Positions 46,638 through 56,431 are shown, counted from the stretch's first letter. The stretch: DNA of 64,000 nucleotides from Candidatus Dadabacteria bacterium (GCA_022822065.1 JAJECI010000010.1:124001-188000); one strand, 5' to 3'. Numbers and translations are program-made. The notes: generated from the sequence alone by a model not told the origin.

Positions 46638-46713
46638 CCCGAGGACATAGACAACGTGGTGGCGCACATAAGGCAGAACCTCTGCAAGTGCGAGTACAAA
46701 AAGCAGTAGCGTA
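46638..46713 (+). repeat. 76-bp direct repeat, copy 2
   Basis: identical to 44632-44707; followed by hairpin gcgcggccccctcggg...ccgcgc, the probable original cytochrome gene terminator. Confidence 0.97.
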
Positions 46714-46782
46714 AAAAAGCGCGGCCCCCTCGGGAGAGACCCCGAAGGCAGCCGCGCCCTTTTCCTTATTATATATAAGAGA

Positions 46783-47664
46783 TCAGACTCCCCTTTCCTC
46801 AAGACCCGGGGGAAGTTCTCCGTAATAGGGAGAGTCCTCCTCGTACATCTCAAGGACCTTCTCCTTCGGCATGTCGCACATGTCTTCCGTGAAACCGAAC
46901 ATCCTGCATATGTGGCGAAGCTCCTCCTCCCTTCCCGGAAGCGGGTCCATGGGCTGTATGAGCTTCTGCTCCTCAAGCTCCTTTCTGACGTCCTGGTCCT
47001 CCTCAAGCGGCGTTCCGTACTCGTTTGAGTGATAGAGCCTGTCAAACCTCTTCCTCGGCCTCTGCCCGGGATCCTCGGCCGCGTATCCCACCGTCATGAG
47101 CCAGATGGGGACTATGTTCTCGGGAGTTCCGAGAACCTTCGGGAACTCTGCCGGCTTTCTCCCCGTGGCGATAAGGCAGCACCCGAGCCCCATGTCGGTG
47201 GCCGCGAGCATGGCGTTCGCTATCGCCTGGCCCGCCTCGACCCTCAGGAGATCCTCCGCCCTGTCCTTTGGAAAGCTCATGAGCCTCGGATAGGTGCTCT
47301 CGGTCAGTATCTTGTAGGTCCAGCCGTGGGCCGCGGTTATGGCCCTCGCGGGAAACAGCACCTGGAAGGTCTGTATGAGCTCCTTGTACCAGGCGTCCAT
47401 GTTTATCAGCCACGCCACGATAATCGGGGCCTGGCGCAGGTGAATCTCGTTAAACGCGGACCCGCACTCGACTATCTTCTCGAACTTCTCCGGGGGATAG
47501 GTCCTCTTGTCTATAACTATCGCCTCGGTCGAATTGCAGTTGCCCTGGCAGGAGCAGTACCTCGCCGCCTGGAGCATCTTCTGTATCTTCCAGTCCTCGA
47601 CTTCCTTCCAGGGCTTGTAGAACCGGAAACTTCTCCTGGTGCCCATAGCTTCAAAAACTTCCAT
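46783..47664 (-). CDS. Nitroreductase-family protein
   Basis: 'MEVFEAMGTRRSFRFYKPWKEVEDWKIQKMLQAARYCSC', 'GQAIANAMLAATDMGLGCCLIA'. Confidence 0.85.
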   Translation of the reverse strand: MEVFEAMGTRRSFRFYKPWKEVEDWKIQKMLQAARYCSCQGNCNSTEAIVIDKRTYPPEKFEKIVECGSAFNEIHLRQAPIIVAWLINMDAWYKELIQTFQVLFPARAITAAHGWTYKILTESTYPRLMSFPKDRAEDLLRVEAGQAIANAMLAATDMGLGCCLIATGRKPAEFPKVLGTPENIVPIWLMTVGYAAEDPGQRPRKRFDRLYHSNEYGTPLEEDQDVRKELEEQKLIQPMDPLPGREEELRHICRMFGFTEDMCDMPKEKVLEMYEEDSPYYGELPPGLEERGV

Positions 47665-47720
47665 TGTAAATCCCTCCTCTGTCTCTGGTTTGTTTTCTAA
47701 AAGTCACTCCCCCGCCGCGC

Positions 47721-48485
47721 CTAAAGCGTGGTCCAGCCCCCGTCTATAACGAGATCGGAACCCGTAACGTACCGGGCCTCGTCAGAAGCCAGGTAGAGCA
47801 CCGAATGGGCCACTTCCTCCGCCTCGGCCCTTCTCACAAGGGGAATCATGTCGGCCGCTATCGCGTCGAGCTGCTCCTCCGCGTCCGGGGGGTTCCCCAT
47901 GAACTCGGGGTCCATCTTGGTCTTTATGTAGCCCGGACAGACGGAGTTAGTCCTTATGTTCTCCTTCGCGTGATCAAGGGCCATGCTTCTCGTTATCTGC
48001 CTCACGGCTCCCTTCGAGGCATTATACGCCACGCAGCCCTCCATCCCCACGATGCCGAGCACGCTTGAGTTGTTGATTATGGAGCCCCCGCCGTGCTTCG
48101 CCATGAGCGGAACCACGTACTTGCTTACGAGAAAAACCCCTTTCACGTTTATGTCGATCGTCCGGTCCCAGACCTCGTTGGAGGTCGTTACCACCGTGCC
48201 GCCCTCAAGAATCCCGGCGTTGTTAAACAGTATGTCGACGCTTCCGAAATCCCCGTAGAAGGCCTCTACCACGCTCTTTACGTCCTCTTCCACCGAAACG
48301 TCCCCGGGATAAGCCCTTATCTCCCCGGGTCCCGGGTTCTCGGCTACCACCTCCGAAAGCCTCTCGGCGGTCCTGGACATTATGCCCACGTTGGCGCCTT
48401 CCGCTGAGAACAGAAGCGCCGTCGCCTTTCCTATTCCCTCTCCGCCGCCCGTTATGAGCGCCGTCTTTCCAGTAAGTCTTCCCAT
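47721..48485 (-). CDS. SDR-family oxidoreductase
   Basis: 'KTALITGGGEGIGKATALLFSAEGA', 'YNASKGAVRQITRSMALDHAKENIRTNSVCPG', 'DGGW'. Confidence 0.93.
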   Translation of the reverse strand: MGRLTGKTALITGGGEGIGKATALLFSAEGANVGIMSRTAERLSEVVAENPGPGEIRAYPGDVSVEEDVKSVVEAFYGDFGSVDILFNNAGILEGGTVVTTSNEVWDRTIDINVKGVFLVSKYVVPLMAKHGGGSIINNSSVLGIVGMEGCVAYNASKGAVRQITRSMALDHAKENIRTNSVCPGYIKTKMDPEFMGNPPDAEEQLDAIAADMIPLVRRAEAEEVAHSVLYLASDEARYVTGSDLVIDGGWTTL

Positions 48486-48806
48486 TTTTACCCCCTTGTT
48501 ATGTTTTAGAGTTTCCTCTCAACCTTATATTATATAATAAGAATCAGTTTCAAGTGCCAGAGGAAGTCCTATTTTTCGCCCAAATACGTTTCTTCCATAT
48601 AGATAGTGCCGTCCAATTAATTAGGTTCCTGAAAATATCCAAGAAAAATTAAGGGCAGAGCAGTTTATTAAGTACGAATGAGTTGTCGTGTTAGGTATAT
48701 TTTTATATGTCAACGTACCAAAACTATAAATGAGAATACAATACTAGTTTTTGTACTTATGCAATAGCCAAAACGATTAAGACGGGAAACAACAGTCTGG
48801 ATATGA

Positions 48807-49715
48807 ATGAGGTGTTACATGTTAGAAAGTCTCCCTTTCGAACCTGATGACTTAGACCAGAAAACTGTATCTCCATTAAAGGAACTAGGGGCCTATGAAG
48901 CATTATGGGATCAAAAGGGCATGTCCTTCAAAAAAATTTCCGAAATGCGCCAAGGCCGCTGGGAATCATCTCTTTCTGATTTCGTAGATGAAGCCATTGC
49001 CTATGAGTTTGCCGGTCGTGTTCGCAGTTCGTTCAACGAGTCTGGGATTGATAAGTTCGGCGTTTGTGTTCGTGGTACGGGTGAATACCCCCAAGGTCTC
49101 TATGACGCCGCTTATCCGGTTGAGCTGCTTTATTTTCAGGGGTCGTGGGGGCTGGTTTTCACAAGATCAGTTGCGGTCGTGGGTACGCGCAATCCATCCG
49201 AAAAGGGAGTTGCTCGTACGCGCCGCCTTGTCAGAAGCTTGGTGGAAAGCGACTTCACTGTAGTTTCAGGCTTAGCTTCCGGAATCGACACCGTCGCGCA
49301 CACTACAGCGATTGAGTCTGGGGGGCGGACCATAGGAGTAATTGGCACCCCGATTTCGGAATTCTATCCGAAGGAAAATGTTGAACTTCAGAAAAAAATA
49401 GCAAAGGAACATTTGCTCGTAAGCCAAATTCCCGTATGCCGTTACTTGCGGCAGGGACCGCGCGGGAATCGTCTATTCTTTCCGGAGCGCAACATAACGA
49501 TGTCTGCACTTTCTGAGGCAACTATTATTGTTGAGGCTGGGGAAACATCTGGGACTCTGGTTCAAGCTGCCGCGGCTCTTAAACAGGGAAGAAAACTGTT
49601 TATCCTTGATAATTGTTTTTGCAATTCCACTCTCACTTGGCCAGGAACTTTTCTTGAAAAAGGTGCTATAAGGGTCACTGATTACGAAGATATAGGGAGA
49701 CATCTTGGCTCTTAG
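48807..49715 (+). CDS. DprA/Smf-like protein
   Basis: 'SVAVVGTRNPSEKGVARTRRLVRSLVESDFTVVSGLASGIDTVAHTTAIESGGRTIGVIGTPI...FPERNITMSALSEATIIVEAGETSGTLVQAAAALKQGRKLFI'. Confidence 0.9.
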   Translation: MRCYMLESLPFEPDDLDQKTVSPLKELGAYEALWDQKGMSFKKISEMRQGRWESSLSDFVDEAIAYEFAGRVRSSFNESGIDKFGVCVRGTGEYPQGLYDAAYPVELLYFQGSWGLVFTRSVAVVGTRNPSEKGVARTRRLVRSLVESDFTVVSGLASGIDTVAHTTAIESGGRTIGVIGTPISEFYPKENVELQKKIAKEHLLVSQIPVCRYLRQGPRGNRLFFPERNITMSALSEATIIVEAGETSGTLVQAAAALKQGRKLFILDNCFCNSTLTWPGTFLEKGAIRVTDYEDIGRHLGS

Positions 49716-50337
49716 GCTCTGTGAGGTTGATGATCTCCTGCGAAGCGATCATTTATATCTTACAGAGAATGATCGTTGCTTCTTTTTTCGGGAATATACC
49801 GCAAACAAACGCTACGATTACAGCGAAACTAACAGTCTAATTCAGAATTTCAAGAAAAGCCTAGATAAGAAAGGTACATCTCAATGGAAGCACAAGGGAA
49901 TAGCCATAAACAAAATAGCGGAAGAATTTCGGGAATCGTTAAAAGCGGAATGGTTTGAAAAATACACCTTAGTTCCGATTCCACCCTCAAAATCAAAAGA
50001 AGATCCTCTCTACGACGACCGTATGGTTCAAGTGCTTAAGATTTTTGGTCAAGGGCTTAACCTCGATATCCGTGAATTGATCCTGCAACACGAAAGCACC
50101 CCGCCATTTCACCAAATCACTCCTCGTCCACCCTGGGAAGATCTGGTTGACAACTACTACATTGACAAAAATATCGCAAATCCTGAGCCGAAAAAGGTTA
50201 TTTTATTTGATGACCTTCTCACTGAAGGCGCACATTATAAAGCTGCCCAGAATGTTCTTGAGAAGAGATATCCCGGCATAATTACCAGAGGGGTTTTTAT
50301 AGCACGACGAGTATATGCGGATGCCGAAGAAATTTAA
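49705..50337 (+). CDS. Phosphoribosyltransferase-like protein
   Basis: 'VILFDDLLTEGAHYKAAQNVLEKRYP' PRPP-loop-like; 'YTLVPIPPSKSKEDPLYDDRM'; overlaps the dprA-like gene. Confidence 0.8.
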   Translation: MALRLCEVDDLLRSDHLYLTENDRCFFFREYTANKRYDYSETNSLIQNFKKSLDKKGTSQWKHKGIAINKIAEEFRESLKAEWFEKYTLVPIPPSKSKEDPLYDDRMVQVLKIFGQGLNLDIRELILQHESTPPFHQITPRPPWEDLVDNYYIDKNIANPEPKKVILFDDLLTEGAHYKAAQNVLEKRYPGIITRGVFIARRVYADAEEI

Positions 50338-50406
50338 AGCGTTGAAATCCGGTCACAGGGAAATCAAAAACTATTCTTTCGGTAGAATCGTATATAATAA
50401 CCCATT

Positions 50407-51312
50407 ATGAGCAACGGAAAATCCTTTACGGCGGCCGCGGTGCAGGCCGCTCCCGTTTTTCTCGACAAAAAGGGCACGGTCGATAAGGTCCTCAGGCTCA
50501 TAAAGGAGGCCGCGGGAAACGGGGCCGAGCTCGTGGTTTTTCCGGAGGCTTTCATACCCACCTATCCCTACTGGCCGAAGGACCTCGGGTTCGGAGCCGA
50601 GAAGAAGCTCACCATGGATGCCCACGTGGAGCTCCACAGAAACTCGGTCGAGGTTCCGGGGGAAGACACGAAAAGAATCGGCGACGCGGCGAAGCGGGCG
50701 AAGACGTGCGTCGTTATAGGGGTTAACGAAAAAGAGGGAGGAACGCTCTACAACACCATCCTTTACTTCGGCAAGGACGGTACTCTTCTCGGAAGGCACA
50801 GGAAGCTAATGTCGATTGACAGCGAGAAATGCGTCTGGGCCAACGGAACCGCCGAGGACGTGAGGGTGTTCGACACCGCCGTCGGGAAAATAGGGGGGCT
50901 TTTCTGCTACGAGCACCACATGACCCTTGAGAAGTACGCGATGTTCACCAAGGGGGAGCAGGTGCACGTGGGGCTCTGGGGAGGACACTCATTCGTTAAG
51001 GACACGATGGATTTCGCGAGCCGCCAGTACGCGTTTGAAGGACAGGTGTTCGTCATAATCTCGGCGGGCTTCATAGAAGAGAGCATGATTCCCGACTCCT
51101 TTCCCTTAAAAGAGCAGACGATCTGGGATTACCCCGGGGGAAGCGGCATAATAAACCCGAGGGGGCAGTACATAGCCGGTCCCGTGTACGGAAAGGAGGA
51201 AATCCTCTACGCCGAGATCGAGCTTGACCAGATAATAAGGGCAAAGACCGTCATAGACTCCGTCGGGCACTTCTCAAGGCCGGACATATTCCGATTCGAG
51301 ATAATGGAGTGA
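50407..51312 (+). CDS. Nitrilase/carbon-nitrogen hydrolase
   Basis: 'ELVVFPEAFIPTYPYWPKDLG', 'RHRKLMS', 'GGLFCYEHHM' nitrilase E-K-C triad context. Confidence 0.92.
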   Translation: MSNGKSFTAAAVQAAPVFLDKKGTVDKVLRLIKEAAGNGAELVVFPEAFIPTYPYWPKDLGFGAEKKLTMDAHVELHRNSVEVPGEDTKRIGDAAKRAKTCVVIGVNEKEGGTLYNTILYFGKDGTLLGRHRKLMSIDSEKCVWANGTAEDVRVFDTAVGKIGGLFCYEHHMTLEKYAMFTKGEQVHVGLWGGHSFVKDTMDFASRQYAFEGQVFVIISAGFIEESMIPDSFPLKEQTIWDYPGGSGIINPRGQYIAGPVYGKEEILYAEIELDQIIRAKTVIDSVGHFSRPDIFRFEIME

Positions 51313-51351
51313 AGCTGTTCAACCGATGTAGCTTTTTCGTGCAAACCAGCT

Positions 51352-51771
51352 TTAACACCTGATCACCTTGATGTGACCCTTGGTGCCATATTCCAACAGA
51401 TGCCTGTCGCGCGTCACCAACGTGTATCCGAACTCCCGCGCCGTAGCAACGAGTATGCGGTCTACCGGATCTGCCGGTGGCATACCGGGAAGGATAGTAG
51501 ATGCCACCAGTACTGATGGCGACATCTCCGCCAGCACCACTCCCGGCTGCCTGCAGAACCGCTCGAACCAAGCATCAGGACTGATTGTAAGGGCCATGCT
51601 TCCTTTTGCTACAAGCATAGCAATTTCCCATGCGGTCATGGGCGAAACGAAAAGTCGGCTACCGCGATCACAAGCTTTGGGTAATTCGCTCGAAGCAGGT
51701 TCCTGTAAACCATCATCGTTTGCGATCCAGATGACCGCACATGTATCAAGTAGAAAGTCAGACATAGACAA
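51352..51771 (-). CDS. vapC: PIN-domain toxin VapC
   Basis: 'FLLDTCAVIWIANDDG', 'PADPVDRILVATAREFGYTLVTRDRHLLEY'. Confidence 0.92.
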   Translation of the reverse strand: MSMSDFLLDTCAVIWIANDDGLQEPASSELPKACDRGSRLFVSPMTAWEIAMLVAKGSMALTISPDAWFERFCRQPGVVLAEMSPSVLVASTILPGMPPADPVDRILVATAREFGYTLVTRDRHLLEYGTKGHIKVIRC

Positions 51772-52191
51772 TCACTCCGCGGCGTCCCATTGCTCGCCGA
51801 CAGGCGAGGTCAGGTCCACTCCCGGTGAAATTGTGACCGTGCCCTTTAGACTGCCGGAGATACGCAAGAAAAAACCAGTGTCGGCCTTATCAAAGTCCTC
51901 ATCATGAGCTAGCTTTCTCTCCCTAGTCTTGGGCAACGGCCCGATTTGTCCAGACTTTTTGAACACCAGTTTATGACCTTCCATATCAACACTCGCAGTC
52001 TTGTAGCCTGCTTTGAGCCAAGCATGAGTCATGACGTTGTTTATGGGGTTGTTGGACCACCATGCCCGGTGATTGTATGCTGACGGCGGGAGTTTAACTC
52101 CGACTACTACTTCAATTTTTTTGAATGTCATGGGGATAGATGTCAGTCTCTTTCCACTCAAGTATGTCGTTAAAGATTCGTATTTAGACAT
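51772..52191 (-). CDS. VapB-like antitoxin fused to an N-terminal DUF7662-like domain
   Basis: N-term 'SKYESLTTYLSGKRLTSIPMTFKKIEVVVGVKLPPSAYNHRAWWSN...HAWLKAGYKTASVDM'; C-term 'GSLKGTVTISPGVDLTSPVGEQWDA' VapB-like. Confidence 0.75.
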   Translation of the reverse strand: MSKYESLTTYLSGKRLTSIPMTFKKIEVVVGVKLPPSAYNHRAWWSNNPINNVMTHAWLKAGYKTASVDMEGHKLVFKKSGQIGPLPKTRERKLAHDEDFDKADTGFFLRISGSLKGTVTISPGVDLTSPVGEQWDAAE

Positions 52192-52411
52192 TTAGACCTC
52201 CTTTGCAATAGTTACTGTTTGTTTTATATTAACAAACAAACACTCACTGTCAAGTGGAAAACAAAAAAACTGAAAAATTTTTCCATACTCATAATTAAAT
52301 ATGCTCAAGTTTGTTCATCAGATCACAACTTTCACTCCGCAGACGAAACAGTGGACGGCAGAACAAAAGCTGTAAGTAAAATTTGATAGGGGGAAAATTA
52401 TCAAAAACGGT

Positions 52412-52485
52412 TGGCTGGGGCACTAGGATTCGAACCTAGACTAGCGGATCCAGAGTCCGCTGTACTGCCGTTATACGATGCCCCA
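52412..52485 (-). tRNA. tRNA-Gln (CTG)
   Basis: minus strand TGGGGCATCGTATAACGGCAGTACAGCGGACTCTGGATCCGCTAGTCTAGGTTCGAATCCTAGTGCCCCAGCCA; anticodon loop CTCTGGA; encoded CCA. Confidence 0.95.
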
Positions 52486-52634
52486 GAATGCGAAAAAAAG
52501 ATTATTTACTCTAAATCCCGCGGTGTCAAACCCGGGAAAACCGCCGCCGCCCGGGTTGATTACCGGCTAACATCTGATAAATTAAGCGGATACGGAGGTG
52601 GCGCCCGCAAAGGCCGCGCGGCGTTTTCTGCCCC

Positions 52635-52994
52635 ATGGACGGACCGAACCCGGAAATCCTCGAGACTTTCGAGAACAAAAACCCGGAGCGCGATTACGAA
52701 ATCGAGATATCGTGTCCCGAGTTCACCTGCGTCTGCCCGAAAACCGGGCAGCCGGACTTTGCGACCATCACGATAAAATACGTCCCCGACCGCCTCTGCG
52801 TGGAACTGAAGTCCCTAAAGCTCTACATGTTCTCCTACAGGAACACGGGCGAGTTCCACGAGCACGTGACGAACAGGATCCTGAACGACTTCGTCTCGGT
52901 GTGCGACCCGAGGTCGGTCGAGGTGACTGGCGACTTCAACGTCCGCGGCGGAATAAAGACGGTAGTCCGGGCCTCGCACGCAAAGGACGCCTGA
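52635..52994 (+). CDS. queF: NADPH-dependent 7-cyano-7-deazaguanine reductase
   Basis: '[58 protein letters not shown]'. Confidence 0.96.
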   Translation: MDGPNPEILETFENKNPERDYEIEISCPEFTCVCPKTGQPDFATITIKYVPDRLCVELKSLKLYMFSYRNTGEFHEHVTNRILNDFVSVCDPRSVEVTGDFNVRGGIKTVVRASHAKDA

Positions 52995-53016
52995 ACTTCC
53001 CGGGCCCAAGACGGCA

Positions 53017-53826
53017 ATGTACGTAAAAACCCAGGTAATAATCACGGGAACAATAATACTGCTCATAATCCTGGTCGCGATTTTCGCGCCCGCCCTCTCG
53101 CCCTACGAATACGACCGGACGGATTTCCCGAACGCCCTTCGCTCCCCCGACTCGGTGCACCTGATGGGAACGGACCAGGAGGGACGCGACCTGCTGAGCA
53201 GGGTCATTCACGGCTCGAGGATATCGATCGCGGTCGCCGTGGGAACCGCCGCGATGGCGCTTGTAATCGGAACGGTGCTGGGAGCGGTCTCGGGATACGC
53301 CGGGGGGAAAACGGACGAGGTCATAATGCGCACGGTTGACGTGTTCTACGCCGTTCCCGACCTTCTGCTGATCGTTCTTCTCACGCTCGTTATCGGAAGC
53401 GGGGTTACGGGCATCGTAATATCCCTGGGGGTGATGTCGTGGATGAGGGTCGCGAGGATAGTGAGGGGAAGCGTCTTGCAGGTAAAGTCGTTTGAGTACG
53501 TCGAGTCCGCGAGGGCGCTCGGGGCCTCGCCGAGCACCATTCTCGCAAGGCACATACTCCCGAACACGCTTAGCCCCCTCATAGTCACAGTCACGTTCTC
53601 AGTCCCCTACGCTATCCTCACCGAATCCACTCTCAGCTTTCTCGGCCTCGGGATATCCCCGCCGGAGGCAAGCTGGGGCACGCTTGCGAGCACCGGGTGG
53701 CAGGGAATAAGGACTTTCCCCCACCTAATAGTGTTCCCAAGCCTCGCGATTTTCATAACGGCGCTTTCGTTCAACCTCTTCGGGGAAGGGATAAGAGACC
53801 TTCTGGCCGCGGAGAATTCAAGGTAA
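53017..53826 (+). CDS. ABC transporter permease (DppC/OppC-like)
   Basis: 'HLMGTDQEGRDLLSRVIHGSRISIAVA', 'EYVESARALGASPSTILARHILPN' EAA loop, 'GLGISPPEASWG'. Confidence 0.92.
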   Translation: MYVKTQVIITGTIILLIILVAIFAPALSPYEYDRTDFPNALRSPDSVHLMGTDQEGRDLLSRVIHGSRISIAVAVGTAAMALVIGTVLGAVSGYAGGKTDEVIMRTVDVFYAVPDLLLIVLLTLVIGSGVTGIVISLGVMSWMRVARIVRGSVLQVKSFEYVESARALGASPSTILARHILPNTLSPLIVTVTFSVPYAILTESTLSFLGLGISPPEASWGTLASTGWQGIRTFPHLIVFPSLAIFITALSFNLFGEGIRDLLAAENSR

Positions 53827-55862
53827 TGGAACCGAAAAGGGCCACACTCTGTGTCTTTTTCTTCGCCCTGCTTCTCCTAGCCGCCTCGGCCGAGGGCGCG
53901 CGCGCCGATGTCAACTGCGAAAAAGCCCTCGCGTCCTCGGAGAAAACCCCCGAGGCGCTGTTTCTCAGGGTCTACTGCCATGTCCAGAGCAAACGCTACG
54001 CGGAGGCGGAAAAGACCCTCGCCGAGATAAAGGCAAGGCCCTCCGTCATAGAGGATTACCTGCTTTACTACGAGGCGGAGGCGGCTTTTGGCCTCGGGCG
54101 AAAGGAAAGGGCGGAGGCGCTTTTCCTAAAAATGCTGAAACGCCACCCGGACTCGGCGGTCGGCGACGGAGCCCATGAGCGGCTCGCGGAAATCCGCCTC
54201 GAGAGCAGACGCTACGCGGAGGCGGAAAAGACATACTCCCATCTCGTCCGAAGGACCGACAGCAGGTGGAAAAAGGCCGTTTACCTGAAAAACCTCGGCG
54301 AGATAAGGGAAAAACAGGGAGACCTCCCCGCGGCCTCCGAGATATTCGGGAGGATATGGGCCGAGCACCCGGAGGTAAGTTTCTCTGATTACGCGTTCGA
54401 GCTTCACAAAAAAAACAAAAAGGTCTTCACCCCCTCGCCGCGGCAGTTTGAAAAAAGAGGGGACGTAATGTTCGGGGCAGGCAACTGGAAGGGGGCGCTT
54501 GAGGCTTTCTCCGGGGCGCCGCGGACAAAAGCGGTGAAAATGAAAATCGGCATCTGCCTCTACCGCCTCTCCCGGTTTCCCGAAGCCCTCGAGGTCTTCT
54601 CGGGGATCGACTCCCCCAAGGCCTTTTACTGGAGGGGAGTCACTCTCATGAGCATGGAGAAAGAAGAGGAGGCCATAGGCGTTTTCGAGCTTCTCCACAA
54701 GCTTAACCCCAAGAGCGCCTGGGCGGCCAGGTCGCTTCTTAAGGCCGCGAGGCTTCGCCACCTGCGCGAGGAGCCGGAGGAGGCACGGCGCCTCTACCGC
54801 CTCGTCATCGAGAAATACTCCTGGAGGAAGGAGGCCCGGGAGAGCGCCTGGAACCTCGGGTGGATGCACTACAGGCAAAAGGAGTACGCAAAGGCGCTTG
54901 AGGTCTTCTCTGACCGCGCATGGGCCGGGGGGAGAGACCGGGAGCGCTTTCTTTACTGGTACGCGAGGGCGTCCGAGAGGGCGGGGGACAAGCCCGGGGC
55001 GCTTTTCGCGTTTGGAGAACTCGCCGAATCCCCGAAAATCACCTACTACTCGGCTCTCGCAAAGCTTAGGCTAAAAGAAAAGCTGCTTCCGTCCCCGCCT
55101 CCCGCCGCCATCCGGTCGGGAAACCCTTTCGGGGAAAATCCCGCGCTCGGGAAATTCCTTTTCTTCGCCAAGGCCGGGATATACGAGCTGGCTCTCGGGG
55201 AAGCCGAGCTTCTTCGGCCCCGGGCGAAAACGGCGTCGCAGCGGCTCCATCTCTCCTCGCTTTACCAGCTGGCGCAGGATTACAAAACCTCCATAAACCT
55301 TGCAAACGGCGTCAGGTCCCCCGAGGCGCTCCACCTCTCCTTTCCAAAGGGCTTCGAGGAGCGGGTGAGGTTTTTCTCCCGTAAATACTCGCTTGACGAG
55401 TTCCTTGTCTATTCCGTCATAAGGGAGGAAAGCCATTTCGACAGGGAGGCGGTTTCGGTTTCCGACGCGAGGGGGCTCATGCAGCTTCTGCCCTCGACGG
55501 CGCTTGAGACGGCGCCCAAGGCGGGCCTCCGGAATTTCAAGACCTCCCAGCTTTTCTCCCCGGACATTAACCTTGAACTCGGATGCTATTACCTGAACTG
55601 GCTGATGGGGCTCTTCGAGGGGAACTTCGCCATAAGCCTGGCCGGCTACAACGGCGGCCCCACGAACGCCAAGACGTGGCACGAGAAAAACGGGGCGCTC
55701 GACATAGACGAGTTCATAGAGGAAATCCCCTTCGAGCAGTCAAGGAACTACGTAAAGAAAATCCTGAGAAGCTACGCCGCGTACGAGGCGGTCTACGGAA
55801 GGGAGAAGGATCAGTTCTCAAGACAGAGCTTCGAGAAGTTCCTCAAGATCCTGAGCCCGTAG
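53826..55862 (+). CDS. Soluble lytic murein transglycosylase-like (TPR + SLT domain)
   Basis: 'VIREESHFDREAVSVSDARGLMQLLPSTA', 'LAGYNGGPTNAKTW'; ATG overlaps upstream TAA. Confidence 0.92.
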   Translation: MEPKRATLCVFFFALLLLAASAEGARADVNCEKALASSEKTPEALFLRVYCHVQSKRYAEAEKTLAEIKARPSVIEDYLLYYEAEAAFGLGRKERAEALFLKMLKRHPDSAVGDGAHERLAEIRLESRRYAEAEKTYSHLVRRTDSRWKKAVYLKNLGEIREKQGDLPAASEIFGRIWAEHPEVSFSDYAFELHKKNKKVFTPSPRQFEKRGDVMFGAGNWKGALEAFSGAPRTKAVKMKIGICLYRLSRFPEALEVFSGIDSPKAFYWRGVTLMSMEKEEEAIGVFELLHKLNPKSAWAARSLLKAARLRHLREEPEEARRLYRLVIEKYSWRKEARESAWNLGWMHYRQKEYAKALEVFSDRAWAGGRDRERFLYWYARASERAGDKPGALFAFGELAESPKITYYSALAKLRLKEKLLPSPPPAAIRSGNPFGENPALGKFLFFAKAGIYELALGEAELLRPRAKTASQRLHLSSLYQLAQDYKTSINLANGVRSPEALHLSFPKGFEERVRFFSRKYSLDEFLVYSVIREESHFDREAVSVSDARGLMQLLPSTALETAPKAGLRNFKTSQLFSPDINLELGCYYLNWLMGLFEGNFAISLAGYNGGPTNAKTWHEKNGALDIDEFIEEIPFEQSRNYVKKILRSYAAYEAVYGREKDQFSRQSFEKFLKILSP

Positions 55863-56431
55863 TCGGAGCTTTTTTCAGGGTGGAACTGAAAGGCGGAGAG
55901 GTTCCCCGATATTACCCCCGCCTCGAAGGAGCCCCCGTAATCGGAAAGCAGAACGTCTGTGGCGGGCTCGTCCGAAACCACGTGGTAGGAGTGAACGAAG
56001 TAAAACCAGCTTTGCTGCGGTATTCCCTCGAGTATGCGGGTTCCCTCGGGCACGCTCACCCTGTTCCAGCCCATGTGGGGCACCTTGAGCCTCTTTTCCC
56101 CGACGCGGAACCTCATGACCTTCCCTCTGAAGATCCCGAGTCCTTCCTCCCCGGAAGCCTCCTCGCTTGACTCGAACAGTACCTGGAAGCCGAGGCATAT
56201 CCCGAGAAAGGGCCGACCGCTTTCGATGAAATCCTTTATGGGCCCGGTCATGGAGCGCTCGCGAAGGTTCCTTACGCAGTCGCCGAAAGCCCCGACTCCG
56301 GGAAGCACGAGGCCGCTTGAGCTCTCTATGTCCCCCGGGTCCTCGGTAACGCGGACCTCGATTCCCTGGGAGGTAAACCCCTTCTCGACGCTCCTCAGGT
56401 TCCCCATTCCGTAATCCACTATGGAAATCAC
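55811..56431 (-). CDS. hisH: Imidazole glycerol phosphate synthase subunit HisH
   Basis: 'VDYGMGNLRSVEKGF', 'PFLGICLGFQVLFESSEE', 'FQFHPEKSSDYGLRIL'. Confidence 0.96.
   Translation of the reverse strand: MISIVDYGMGNLRSVEKGFTSQGIEVRVTEDPGDIESSSGLVLPGVGAFGDCVRNLRERSMTGPIKDFIESGRPFLGICLGFQVLFESSEEASGEEGLGIFRGKVMRFRVGEKRLKVPHMGWNRVSVPEGTRILEGIPQQSWFYFVHSYHVVSDEPATDVLLSDYGGSFEAGVISGNLSAFQFHPEKSSDYGLRILRNFSKLCLEN

Noticed and set aside
46224-46714. ORFs 46224-46502 and 46283-46714 in the cassette tail
   Set aside because: Overlapping frames, Arg/Pro/Ser-rich, and the second runs out of frame through the duplicated cytochrome end.
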